NCBI GenBank assembly: GCA_009911305.1
Contig: QXXC01000031.1
Coordinates: 1 to 43,900, forward strand
DNA length: 43,900 nucleotides
Origin: Clostridiaceae bacterium
GTDB taxonomy: Bacteria > Bacillota > Clostridia > Lachnospirales > Lachnospiraceae
Direction: 5' to 3'
Shown here: piece after piece, positions 23,788 to 31,969 of the stretch
Layout of the letters: every line of letters begins with the position of its first letter
How positions within the stretch are numbered: position 1 is the first letter of the stretch
Translations under genes and position numbers: made by a program
Notes under the pieces: model-generated
What the model was told of the DNA's origin: nothing
Database searches by the model: none
Seen by the model: only the letters and a program-made list of their open reading frames with translations

Positions 23788-25728
23788 TCAGTCGTTGAGC
23801 TTAACGGAAAAAGTACATACCAGATACAAAACAGCCAAATAGGGGATTGTCAATAAAAACATTGGATAAACATACCGGCTGTCCGGAAAACAGCAGCCAA
23901 GCAGCAATCCAACCATATTGGCAAAAGCAGGTAAGATGATCAAAAGGTATTTTCTGCGCTTCATCATCATTAATACAGCGGCGCTTATGCCCCACAACAC
24001 AAAATTCCAGCCGCAGCGCGATACAAAGAACTGGATGGCCCCAATCAGATAATTCTCCCGGAAGATAAAAGCAAATTTTTGCCGGAACCATTCAAAGCGT
24101 TCAATGAACTTCCATGAATACGCCTCGTTGATTGAAGAATAATCGGAAATTTCACTGCAATAGTTAATAGAAACGGGATAAGACTCACTGGCAAATACAG
24201 ACCATATATTGTAGGTTCTTTTAAGCCTTGCCAGCAGAGTCGTATATGGATGATGCTTCAGACACCAAAGATATGCACGTTTCGCTTTACCAAAATCAAT
24301 CGTGCTGTATCCTTTAGGAAATACATAAATATTTGTATAGTGTTCTCTGTACGACGCAATAAAATCCTCCACCGGCATGATTTCCTCCTCTACGAATTTT
24401 ATCACATCATCTGAAACCTCACGCCCGCTGCAAAGATTTTCCCATATACCGTCAACCAACGGCACAGCCGCAAGCCCTTGCGGCGTCTGCTGAACCTGCA
24501 GCAATGAAAAAACAGGCCCCTTAAACAAAAGCAATAAAATTAAGGAGGACAATGACACAAGCGCCATTCGTTTGTTAATTTTTCTTAGCAGCCATCCGCT
24601 CACCAATGCAAACGCCACAAATAAAAGGACGATCTGCCCGTTAGAACGAAATACAGAAACGCCAAACAGCGCTATGCCAAATAGGAACAGATTCCGCCAA
24701 CGGACGCAAAAATCATCTTCCAGACAGTATCTTGTCATCATGTATGATAACAGCAGCATAGAAATGGCAAAAGGGATATCTTTCCAGGTACAAATCAGCA
24801 GGTAAGCGTTACCCGGAATGGAAAGCCAAATCACGGTAATCAGAAATACAACCCAAAAACGGAATCCTTTTTTATAAAGATATGCCCAATATGTCGCCCA
24901 CACTGTGGCAAATCCCAACACCATCGATATAGTAAGCGTATAGTAACCGGGATGGATGGACAGAAGCAATTTACTCAGCAATATATATCCAAACGAATGG
25001 ATATCTGTTCTGACAGATACATCGGCAAATTCCACTGCACATCTATAATTCGACATGGAATCCGGCGAAATAATGCCAGGATAATAAAGTATAGACATCA
25101 CCAGCCCAACGCTGCATACCGCGCTAAATAGAAGCCCCCATACAAGCTTCACATTTTTATCTGCATCACGATCAAACTCCTTCCGAAGCAGCAGACTTTT
25201 TTTCCCCGCCGCTGTTTCGGCCATCCAGATAACGGTTTTGCAGAAAACGCTGCACCACCAGTAGAATAATGAGCCCAGGAGAAGGTTAGCTAACGGGCGG
25301 TATGGACTGGCTACATTTCTTATCTGAAACCCAAAAAAACAAAATGTCAATATAAGCTGGCACAGGGACCGCATTCCTCCTGTTTTCCAGATTGTATGAT
25401 TATAGGACAGCCCATGCCTGTAGATATATACACATAAACCAATTGTAAACAACGTGTAGATCCAGGCATTATAGGGCTCTTTAAAAAATGTAAACAGCTT
25501 GTTATGAATAACCCACAGGAAAAAAAACATAAAAATAACAGCCTCACAGAGATGGCTGCCTTTCTTCTCTCTTAATAGCTTTTCTGTCCATAAAAAAACA
25601 ATGATTATAAATCCCACCTGCAGGGTTCTGATAAGCCCCGCCTGCATCAGCAGGTATCCCGTCATCAAAATAAGGAAGCACGGAAGTCCTGAAAATTGCT
25701 TTATCCATGATAGCTTCTTTATCATCAT
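23788..25728 (-). CDS. DUF6020-like polytopic membrane protein
   Basis: A 646-residue protein with about 13-14 hydrophobic helices and a large extracytoplasmic region near residues 430-570. The segment YYPGIISPDSMSNYRCAVEF and the following HSFGYILLSKLLL match the DUF6020 pattern; that family resembles GT-C fold, polyprenyl-phosphate-sugar-using glycosyltransferases, so transfer of a sugar outside the membrane is the best guess. It is the last gene of the polysaccharide operon. ATG at 25728 overlaps the methyltransferase stop (ATGA) with GGGGGAG before it; a start at 25806 lies inside the methyltransferase. AT-richer than the housekeeping genes, as are the other glycan genes. No terminator was found after it. 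Confidence 0.72.
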   Translation of the reverse strand: MMIKKLSWIKQFSGLPCFLILMTGYLLMQAGLIRTLQVGFIIIVFLWTEKLLREKKGSHLCEAVIFMFFFLWVIHNKLFTFFKEPYNAWIYTLFTIGLCVYIYRHGLSYNHTIWKTGGMRSLCQLILTFCFFGFQIRNVASPYRPLANLLLGSLFYWWCSVFCKTVIWMAETAAGKKSLLLRKEFDRDADKNVKLVWGLLFSAVCSVGLVMSILYYPGIISPDSMSNYRCAVEFADVSVRTDIHSFGYILLSKLLLSIHPGYYTLTISMVLGFATVWATYWAYLYKKGFRFWVVFLITVIWLSIPGNAYLLICTWKDIPFAISMLLLSYMMTRYCLEDDFCVRWRNLFLFGIALFGVSVFRSNGQIVLLFVAFALVSGWLLRKINKRMALVSLSSLILLLLFKGPVFSLLQVQQTPQGLAAVPLVDGIWENLCSGREVSDDVIKFVEEEIMPVEDFIASYREHYTNIYVFPKGYSTIDFGKAKRAYLWCLKHHPYTTLLARLKRTYNIWSVFASESYPVSINYCSEISDYSSINEAYSWKFIERFEWFRQKFAFIFRENYLIGAIQFFVSRCGWNFVLWGISAAVLMMMKRRKYLLIILPAFANMVGLLLGCCFPDSRYVYPMFLLTIPYLAVLYLVCTFSVKLND

Positions 25729-26537
25729 TTTCTGAACTCCCCCTGTTTTGTCTTTTTTTCTTCTCCCACTCTTCTGGCAATGATGACAATATAAGGAAAA
25801 AACCACCTCTTAATTGTTTCACTAACATGATTTCTGTTGAAAAATTTTACGTATCCTTTACATATGTTTCCTAACACCTTATGTTTTAAAAAGAATTCAT
25901 TCTGAGGATTCATCGTAAAATAATAAGAGGCATATACTATCTTAAATTTATTTCCTCTTAAAACCTGCCGGATCAGCCATGGCAAATCCATCGTCTTCAA
26001 ATTGTGAATCTTAATCAAATTTCTGTTAAAGAGCAGGTAAACTAACCACATCCCTCTACGAATATTCGGCAATTCCACAATCAGATATCCGTTATCTGAA
26101 ACCATTATCTTCTGCTTTTCTATGAATTTGGCTGCAACCTTCCGTCTAAAATGTTCAATAAAGCCCCATGATGCTACTATATCATATTCTTTAGTATGAC
26201 TTTCACTGTCAAATACCCGGAAATCCTCCTCATAAATCCGATAGTCTCTTACACCGTGCGTATGTAAAAACGCTGCCACCCTCCTCTTATCCGTAAAATC
26301 AACTGCCGATACATGGAGTCCATATCGTTTGTTCATAAACGCCATGACACTTCCCGGCGCGCCTCCAATCTCCATATACGTTTTCAATCCGTCCCAGCAA
26401 ATCGAATGCTCTATCAAATCAGAAAAGTAAAAGCTGACCTCTTCCTTCCCTTCCCGCTTCTCCTTTTCCCAATACTGATTCCAGTAATCTCTGTCCGCGT
26501 ATTCTCCTGTCCTCATCATTAACCTCCCGTTTTTCAT
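25725..26537 (-). CDS. SAM-dependent methyltransferase
   Basis: A 270-residue class I methyltransferase. Motif I is YMEIGGAPGSVMAFM, the acidic strand-2 residue is in VSAVDFT, and the post-motif segment is YDIVASWGFIEHF, as in Methyltransf_11/23 proteins. The C-terminal third is basic and aromatic. In this operon it would methylate a sugar or lipid-linked glycan precursor, which is inferred from context. The start is not settled: ATG at 26537 has AGGAG four bases away, while ATG at 26516 has GGGAGG six bases away. It overlaps the next gene by ATGA. Confidence 0.82.
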   Translation of the reverse strand: MKNGRLMMRTGEYADRDYWNQYWEKEKREGKEEVSFYFSDLIEHSICWDGLKTYMEIGGAPGSVMAFMNKRYGLHVSAVDFTDKRRVAAFLHTHGVRDYRIYEEDFRVFDSESHTKEYDIVASWGFIEHFRRKVAAKFIEKQKIMVSDNGYLIVELPNIRRGMWLVYLLFNRNLIKIHNLKTMDLPWLIRQVLRGNKFKIVYASYYFTMNPQNEFFLKHKVLGNICKGYVKFFNRNHVSETIKRWFFPYIVIIARRVGEEKKTKQGEFRK

Positions 26538-26560
26538 CCTGCTCCTGCCATATAAATGAT

Positions 26561-27355
26561 TTACCCGGCCTTATAGCTGAATACCCACCGGCTTTGAATT
26601 TGAAAACTTATAAAAAACAGGAGCGTATCCACGATAATTTTGCAGAACACCTCATTCCATTGCGTCAATAATACAAACTCGCGCGTAACGAAGCCGGAAC
26701 AGGTGGACTGCGCCACACACAATAAAAAAAACTTTATGGCTGTGACAGCCGGCTTTCCCTTGCTCTGGAATACCATTTTTTTATTTATCGCATATCCATA
26801 GGTACAAGAAAAAAACTTTGCCAAATACGTAGAGGCTATAATATAATATCCGTTTGAAATGTCCCGCAGCAGAGAAATAAAGATACTATATAATACTATA
26901 TCAATAATGAATGACGACAACGAGGACATCATATATTTCAAAATAAGTGAGTAAATCCTTACCGAATCAATCAATGGATTGAAATGGGAGGTCTCATTCC
27001 CATTAATATAAATGGTATGTATCGGAAACTGCAGAATTTCCATCCCCTGTCTCTTCGTTTCCAGAAGTACGCTGCTTGCATACTCAAACCGTTCTCCCGG
27101 CGTTTCCATGAGAAAAGGAAGAAATGATGCCGGAATCCCCTTTAATCCGCTCTGCGTATCCTTCAGATCCAGCCCGCAGAACGCCTTAAATACAAACGAA
27201 GTACAATTATTTCCAAAACGGCTGCGCAAAGGAATCGACTTATCTGAGAAATCCCGGACTCCTAAGATAAACTTATTCGGATTCTGCCGGAGCAACTGTG
27301 CGCAGCGGTCAATATCTTCTATATGATGCTGCCCGTCACAATCACATTGAATCAC
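26561..27355 (-). CDS. C-terminal half of GT2-GtrA gene (out of frame)
   Basis: The continuation of the glycosyltransferase broken at the 10-G tract. It opens with IQCDCDGQHHIEDI, the acidic DxDGQH motif of dolichol-phosphate-type GT2 enzymes, then TQSGLKGIP. From about residue 127 it is a GtrA domain of four helices (SSLSSFIIDIVLYSIF, TYLAKFFSCTYGYAINKKMVF, AIKFFLLCVAQSTCSG and IIVDTLLFFISFQIQ). GtrA domains are thought to help flip or present polyprenyl-phosphate sugars. The natural product is a 357-residue GT2-GtrA protein starting at 27635. A GTG at 27355 could allow weak independent initiation, but it lacks the GT2 Rossmann start. Confidence 0.8.
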   Translation of the reverse strand: MIQCDCDGQHHIEDIDRCAQLLRQNPNKFILGVRDFSDKSIPLRSRFGNNCTSFVFKAFCGLDLKDTQSGLKGIPASFLPFLMETPGERFEYASSVLLETKRQGMEILQFPIHTIYINGNETSHFNPLIDSVRIYSLILKYMMSSLSSFIIDIVLYSIFISLLRDISNGYYIIASTYLAKFFSCTYGYAINKKMVFQSKGKPAVTAIKFFLLCVAQSTCSGFVTREFVLLTQWNEVFCKIIVDTLLFFISFQIQSRWVFSYKAG

Positions 27356-27635
27356 TCCGATTGTCCCAGAATACCCCCCCCCCGGCCGTTTCAGACAGGT
27401 AGTAGTTAAAGCCTGATTTATATGCCCTGCCCTGTCCCAGATTGATGCTGTGCGTTATCACATGGCAGTGATAGTCCTCTTTTGCCCTGGTAAAATAATG
27501 TTTTGTATCCTCCCTGCTTCCATCATCTATAACAATAATATGTTTGTATTCTGCCTTTTTTAACTGACTCAGAAACGTAATAAACTTCTCATCCGGATTG
27601 TATGCCGGAATTATGATAGCCACATCGTGAATCAC
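27342..27635 (-). CDS. N-terminal part of GT2-GtrA glycosyltransferase, phase OFF
   Basis: Encodes the nucleotide-sugar binding start of a GT2 enzyme (VAIIIPAYNPDEKF, VIDDGSREDT, SINLGQGRAYKSGFNYY) and then runs into the wrong frame after the poly-G tract, ending at a TGA at 27344-27342 after a short unrelated tail. The GTG at 27635 is chosen because AAAGGAGG precedes it and the product then starts as family members do; an upstream in-frame GTG lies at 27665. With 9 G the frame reads straight into GVIQCDCDGQHH. The domain order, a GT2 followed by GtrA, is a known fusion. The state seen here would give only a truncated, inactive fragment. Confidence 0.82.
   Translation of the reverse strand: MIHDVAIIIPAYNPDEKFITFLSQLKKAEYKHIIVIDDGSREDTKHYFTRAKEDYHCHVITHSINLGQGRAYKSGFNYYLSETAGGGVFWDNRSDSM
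27374..27383 (-). repeat. Poly-G tract (10) in the GT2-GtrA gene
   Basis: Ten consecutive G on the coding strand, in the codons for Ala-Gly-Gly-Gly. At 10 G the gene is frame-broken; at 9 (or 12) it is intact. Long G tracts inside genes are classic slipped-strand contingency loci. Confidence 0.85.
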
Positions 27636-27652
27636 CGTTTTCTGTCCTCCTT

Positions 27653-28762
27653 TTATTTCCCGCACGCCAAAATAATCCTTCCGATCCGTTCTGCCTCTTC
27701 GAGCGTAAGTTCTGCATAAAGGGGAAGCGTCAGTACCCGCTTGCTCACATACAGAGCCTTAGGCGTCTCATTTACATCATACTTCCCATGGAAGCAGCTA
27801 AAGGTATTTGTCAGCGGATAAAAATATTTCCTGGCAAAGATCCCCTCTGCCGCCAGCCGCTCAAACACCTCGTTCCGGGTCGCCCCGAACTGTTTTTCAT
27901 CAAATATCACCGGGAAATAGGCGTAATTAGGCTTCACGCCGTCCTGCACAGGATTCAGCGTAATCCCTTCCGCTCCCTCCAGAAGCTTTCTGTAAACTCC
28001 GGCGACGGCCGCACGCTTTTCTATCTCCTCATCCACATGCTTTAAGTTGCACAGCCCCATCGCCGCGCAGAATTCATTCATCTTCGCATTCGCCCCGACC
28101 CCGTCCACCACCTCCGGACCGCGGATCCCGAAATTTTTCAGCCGGTACAGCTCCAGCCCGAAATCAGCATCCGTATAGCTCACCGCTCCGCCCTCGATGG
28201 AATTAAACACCTTGGTCGCGTGGAAGCTGAAGCAGGACGCATCCCCAAAGGAGCCGATCCCGCGCCCCTTATATGTCACGCCGAAAGTGTGGGCCGCGTC
28301 ATAGATGACCTTCAGGCCGTATTTCCCGGCAATCCTCTCAATTTCTTCCACATTGCAGATATTTCCGTACACATGAACCGGCGCGATGGCGCAGGTGCGA
28401 TCCGTGATTAGATCCTCGATCTTTGACACATCGATCGTAAAATCGTCTGGATTAATATCGCAGAAAACCGGCTCCAGCCCGTTGCGCACAATGGCATGTG
28501 TGGTGGAGGCAAACGTAAAGGGCGTGGTAATCACCTCGCCCCTTAAATGCATGGCCTGCATGGAAAGCTCCAGCGCCATGTGTCCGTTTGTAAACAGCTC
28601 GATCCGATCCACATCCAGATAGGAGCATAATTCCTTTTGCAGCTTCTGATGCTTTTCGCCCATATTGGTCAGTTGATGCGATTCCCAGATATCGCGGATT
28701 TCCTCTATGTACTCCTCCAGTGAAGGCATGGATGAGCGGGTGACTAAAATTGGTTTGTTCAT
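27653..28762 (-). CDS. DegT/DnrJ/EryC1-family sugar aminotransferase
   Basis: A 369-residue PLP enzyme that aminates nucleotide-linked keto sugars. The Schiff-base lysine is K184 in FHATKVFNSIEGGA; D155 (YDAAHTFG) pairs with the pyridine nitrogen, and LTNMGEKHQKLQKEL and LFTNGHMALEL are the family N-terminal motifs. It is near the length and pattern of enzymes making 4-amino-4,6-dideoxy sugars on dTDP (VioA/DesI-like), an assignment based partly on the formyltransferases next to it. GGGAGG lies nine bases before the ATG. Its stop is 17 bases from the GT2-GtrA start. Confidence 0.88.
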   Translation of the reverse strand: MNKPILVTRSSMPSLEEYIEEIRDIWESHQLTNMGEKHQKLQKELCSYLDVDRIELFTNGHMALELSMQAMHLRGEVITTPFTFASTTHAIVRNGLEPVFCDINPDDFTIDVSKIEDLITDRTCAIAPVHVYGNICNVEEIERIAGKYGLKVIYDAAHTFGVTYKGRGIGSFGDASCFSFHATKVFNSIEGGAVSYTDADFGLELYRLKNFGIRGPEVVDGVGANAKMNEFCAAMGLCNLKHVDEEIEKRAAVAGVYRKLLEGAEGITLNPVQDGVKPNYAYFPVIFDEKQFGATRNEVFERLAAEGIFARKYFYPLTNTFSCFHGKYDVNETPKALYVSKRVLTLPLYAELTLEEAERIGRIILACGK

Positions 28763-28829
28763 AAACAGATTCCTCCCTGTTTTTTCTCATTTCGTTTCAT
28801 GCAGCGCTGCATTGTATAAATGCACAGTC

Positions 28830-29486
28830 TTATAAAGCCGGAAATATGGCGGACACATGATAATCAGCCCCCCTGATTTTCACTCTTTTATTCTCTGTAC
28901 CGATCCTGCCGTCTGACAGCAGATCCAGCAGCATTCCCAGCATCTCTGTCTGCAAATTCAAAATACATTCATAATCCCCTCCGCTGTCATAAAAAGCCTG
29001 GAACGGTACCACACTCTGCATGATCACCGGCCCTGTATCCATGCCTGCATCAATGAAATGTGCCGTATTGCCGGCTAAAAATACAGTTCCCTGTCTCGTC
29101 GCCTGATCGATCGCTTTTATTCCCGGAAACATGGGGAGCAGGCTGGGATGGAAATTGATCAGCCTCATATGATACCGTTCCAAAAGAGGCCCTGACAGAA
29201 GATGGGAGCCAAAGGAAAAGCAGTAATCAATCTCATGCGCTTCCAAAAGCTCCAATATCCGTCCGGACAGCGCCAGATTCTTCTCCGCACGGCTGTCTCC
29301 ATTAAGCGCCTCATAAAAGATTTCTTTGTATATAATTTTTTCAATATTTAAAATTTCTTTTAATGCATCTGAAATACATGCATCTGAAATGACCAGCTCA
29401 ATCTGCCGGATACGCTTCATTTCCCCCTGCTCTAAAAAATACCGCAGCCGCGTTCCCGCCCCTGATATATAAAATGCAAACCTCAT
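28830..29486 (-). CDS. PurN-like formyltransferase domain protein
   Basis: A 218-residue protein with the 10-formyl-tetrahydrofolate hydrolase/transferase core. The N-H-D triad is readable: N111 and H113 in LINFHPSLLPMFPG and D150 in DAGMDTGPVIMQ. That pattern is the same as in PurN, but the N-terminal part differs and it sits in a sugar operon, so an amino-sugar N-formyltransferase is more likely than purine synthesis. The ATG at 29486 is chosen because AAAGGA lies 7 bases upstream; the ATG at 29510 has none. It follows the WbqC-like gene by 26 bases. Confidence 0.8.
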   Translation of the reverse strand: MRFAFYISGAGTRLRYFLEQGEMKRIRQIELVISDACISDALKEILNIEKIIYKEIFYEALNGDSRAEKNLALSGRILELLEAHEIDYCFSFGSHLLSGPLLERYHMRLINFHPSLLPMFPGIKAIDQATRQGTVFLAGNTAHFIDAGMDTGPVIMQSVVPFQAFYDSGGDYECILNLQTEMLGMLLDLLSDGRIGTENKRVKIRGADYHVSAIFPAL

Positions 29487-29512
29487 CCGCTTATCCTTTC
29501 GTCTGTACATGC

Positions 29513-30214
29513 TTATTCAATCAGCGTAAATTGCGCCAGCATTTCCCGGATCTTCTCAACCGGATTGAACATCATCACATCAATGATGGAAAGATTGCTC
29601 TGAAACGGATTTCCAAACTGCTCATACATGATATCGTCTGTCTGCAGAAAATATAACCGGATCCCCTGCTCTCTGAAGATTTCCGGATCATACAGCTTTC
29701 GCCCTCCAATCGCATTATAGTAATCCGCCGCACCAAGCTCCCTGCAAATCGCAAGGATCTTCTCCTGTCCTCTTTTCATATTGTCCTTTTCAATCCTGCT
29801 GGACAGAAGAAGCGTTGTTTTGATGCCCAGATACGAGCAAATTTCCTGTATTGAATGGCTCAGGAATCCGGCCAGGTTCGTATCCCCATACCCGATAATT
29901 CCTTCCACCACCGGCGCAGCTTCCCTGTAATATGGAGCCTTCCTGTACGCATTTTCTATCATTCTTATATTTTTTGCCGTCGTTTCCCTGTCATTTATTA
30001 TTGAAAGCTCGTTGATCAGCCTGTTTTGGCTGGCCTTCTGTATGATAACATTGAAATACTCAGGCGCGCCGTCCACCAGAATCCGGTTGCGGTTGATCCA
30101 CCCGCGCTTTATAAAATTCACATCATCAAAAATGACATATGTATCCACGGCATTCAGCAATTGCCAGTAGCCTATGTAGGGGAAAAAATATGGCTGCATA
30201 ATCCCAAGCTTCAT
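29513..30214 (-). CDS. WbqC-family protein
   Basis: A 233-residue protein with the WbqC-family opening MKLGIMQPYFFPYIGYWQLL and VIFDDVNFIKRGWINRNRIL, then YYNAIGGRKLYD and FLQTDDIMYEQ near the end. WbqC proteins are found in O-antigen and capsule clusters and act late in sugar modification, probably as acyl-transfer enzymes; the reaction is not well settled. The ATG at 30214 has AGAGG eight bases upstream and lies 40 bases beyond the current stop of the formyltransferase gene. If the upstream tract had 9 G the two genes would overlap as ATGA. Confidence 0.85.
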   Translation of the reverse strand: MKLGIMQPYFFPYIGYWQLLNAVDTYVIFDDVNFIKRGWINRNRILVDGAPEYFNVIIQKASQNRLINELSIINDRETTAKNIRMIENAYRKAPYYREAAPVVEGIIGYGDTNLAGFLSHSIQEICSYLGIKTTLLLSSRIEKDNMKRGQEKILAICRELGAADYYNAIGGRKLYDPEIFREQGIRLYFLQTDDIMYEQFGNPFQSNLSIIDVMMFNPVEKIREMLAQFTLIE

Positions 30215-30253
30215 GCCGCGCACCTCTTTCCGCGCGCGCTGAGAACGGCAGCC

Positions 30254-31003
30254 CTATCCCTTAATACCCCCCCCCCGCACCGTTTTTTCCTTTCTCAGCC
30301 GGATCTCCACATAAATCTTCCCGCCGTCCTGATCATAAAAAAACGCATTGTCATACCCCTCAAATGTAACCGCTCTCAGCATCCTCATAAACTCGCCAAA
30401 TGTCCCCCTCTGATCCAGATCAAGCCTGCAAAGCGCGGCAAAATCCTCCTTTCTGTTCCGGTTCCCCTCTTCCGTGTGCCGTAACCTGTAATCCCCGCGC
30501 AGAAGCGCCGGCAGATGATCCCGCAGCATACGAAGCTCCAGCTCCTGAATCTTCTTATACACATCTTTGGAGGTATCCGCTTCTTCAATCACCACCTGCT
30601 CCTGAAAGATAACCGGCCCGTGATCCAGCTCACAGTCCATCTCATGGATCGTAGCCCCTGCGGGAAGCCCGTTCAATATACTGAACACCTGAGGATACCA
30701 TCCCCTGTTATACGGGTTAAAGCCGGGATGAATATTAATGCAGCGATGCTCTTTTACCAACCTCTCCGGAAACATCTGCCTGCAGTGAAGCGAGATAAAC
30801 AGATCATACCGTCCGAAAAAATCCCCGTTCTCTCCTTTCAGATGGACGGGCTTTACCGCATCGCTTCCGCATGCCTCAGAAAACGCACGGTTTCCTGCAG
30901 AACAGAAAAAATCAAACCTGTCGCCTCTGTACACATCACTCCTCACAATCTCCAAAAAATGCCTGTACAAAAACACATTGTCCGTAATAACGCATACCCT
31001 CAT
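30254..31003 (-). CDS. VioF-like dTDP-4-amino-4,6-dideoxyglucose formyltransferase
   Basis: A 249-residue sugar N-formyltransferase. The N-H-D catalytic triad is N90, H92 (INIHPGFNPYNRGWYPQVFS) and D127 (LDHGP), and LPAGATIHEMD and DTSKDVYKKIQ match the VioF/Rv3404c group, which formylates dTDP-4-amino-4,6-dideoxy sugars with 10-formyl-THF. The C-terminal FMRMLRAVTFEGYDNAFF segment is also typical. The last codons are fixed by a 10-G tract: the present frame ends RGGGIKG. With 9 G it would be about 14 residues longer and overlap the WbqC gene; with 11 G it would stop slightly sooner. The catalytic domain is untouched in all three. Confidence 0.85.
   Translation of the reverse strand: MRVCVITDNVFLYRHFLEIVRSDVYRGDRFDFFCSAGNRAFSEACGSDAVKPVHLKGENGDFFGRYDLFISLHCRQMFPERLVKEHRCINIHPGFNPYNRGWYPQVFSILNGLPAGATIHEMDCELDHGPVIFQEQVVIEEADTSKDVYKKIQELELRMLRDHLPALLRGDYRLRHTEEGNRNRKEDFAALCRLDLDQRGTFGEFMRMLRAVTFEGYDNAFFYDQDGGKIYVEIRLRKEKTVRGGGIKG
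30267..30276 (-). repeat. Poly-G tract (10) at the 3' end of the formyltransferase gene
   Basis: Ten consecutive G on the coding strand, seven codons before the present stop. It sets the reading frame of the final residues and the distance to the next gene's start. Confidence 0.8.
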
Positions 31004-31015
31004 AGGCGCCTCCTC

Positions 31016-31969
31016 TCACAAATGAAACCTTCTCATCATCTTATTCCTGCACGCATCCGCCAGTGCAGCCACAAGCCAGATCTCTGTTTTCCAGCTTCCG
31101 TTCCTCAGCACGTCAAAAAAAAGCGGCCACGTATACCCCTCCCTTTTCTTCAGCGTCTGAATCATAAAATCCGCCTTTTTCTCACCGATTTTCCTATTAA
31201 AGTTTCCCTTTTTCCTCACATACGCATTTAACATCACATACTGACGCACCGTCTTTTGCGTCGAAACCGCCGGATTCTGCTTTGCCACCGAACAGGCGTT
31301 GCAGGCATCCGGGGAAATGATGACCCGGTAAGCCGAAACCGGATCCGGCAGGATAAAGATATCTCCCCGGTTCAGGATCAGCGTCAGATTCGTCAGATCC
31401 CCGACCAGCTCATGCGCCTTAAAGTAGACGGTATAATCGCCCCCGTCCAGAAAATAATTCCGGAACATCAGGGTCCCTGTCTGGAAGACAAAGCCGCTTT
31501 TCAGGAAATCTGCCCAGGTAAATGCCGTTCCCTTAAATGTCTCCCCAACGCATCCCTCCTGTGTCCGGACTCCCTGGCCGTCAACGATGCAGAAATCGCC
31601 CGCCGCCCCCTGATACTCCGGATGCCGCTCTAAAAAGTCCGCCTGCTTCTGTATTTTTCGCTCATCCGTCCAGAAATCATCCCCCTCTAAAAAGGCGATG
31701 TATCTCCCCTTTGCCCGGCTCAGCAGATCATATGCGTTTCTCGTCCCACCCATATTTTCAGCGCGGTAAAATACCGTAAAAAAGCCGGGATATGCATCCT
31801 CATAGCGCCGCAGGATATCCCCCGAGCCGTCCGGCGACGCGTCCTCTCCCACCAGCACCTCCAGATTTAAGGCGGTTTTCTGCATGATCACGCTGTCCAG
31901 CGCCTGTTCCAGATATCTTTCATGTCTGTAAACCAGCATGATAATAGAAACGTCAATTCTTCTGCCCAT
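31016..31969 (-). CDS. Family 2 glycosyltransferase
   Basis: A 317-residue GT-A enzyme. The nucleotide-sugar strand is VSIIMLVYRHERYLEQAL, followed by LVGEDASPDGS, and the metal site is FLEGDDFWTDERKI (DD pair). A C-terminal region of about 110 residues is basic, with no membrane helix, so it is probably a peripheral enzyme at the inner membrane face. The donor and acceptor are unknown. ATG at 31969 is chosen because GGGAGAG lies upstream; it overlaps the flippase gene by 17 bases. It ends 12 bases before the formyltransferase gene. Confidence 0.88.
   Translation of the reverse strand: MGRRIDVSIIMLVYRHERYLEQALDSVIMQKTALNLEVLVGEDASPDGSGDILRRYEDAYPGFFTVFYRAENMGGTRNAYDLLSRAKGRYIAFLEGDDFWTDERKIQKQADFLERHPEYQGAAGDFCIVDGQGVRTQEGCVGETFKGTAFTWADFLKSGFVFQTGTLMFRNYFLDGGDYTVYFKAHELVGDLTNLTLILNRGDIFILPDPVSAYRVIISPDACNACSVAKQNPAVSTQKTVRQYVMLNAYVRKKGNFNRKIGEKKADFMIQTLKKREGYTWPLFFDVLRNGSWKTEIWLVAALADACRNKMMRRFHL

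Noticed and set aside
26715..26723. A/T runs of 7-8 in the GT2-GtrA and GT9 genes
   Set aside because: Short and common in AT-richer genes; not convincing contingency tracts.
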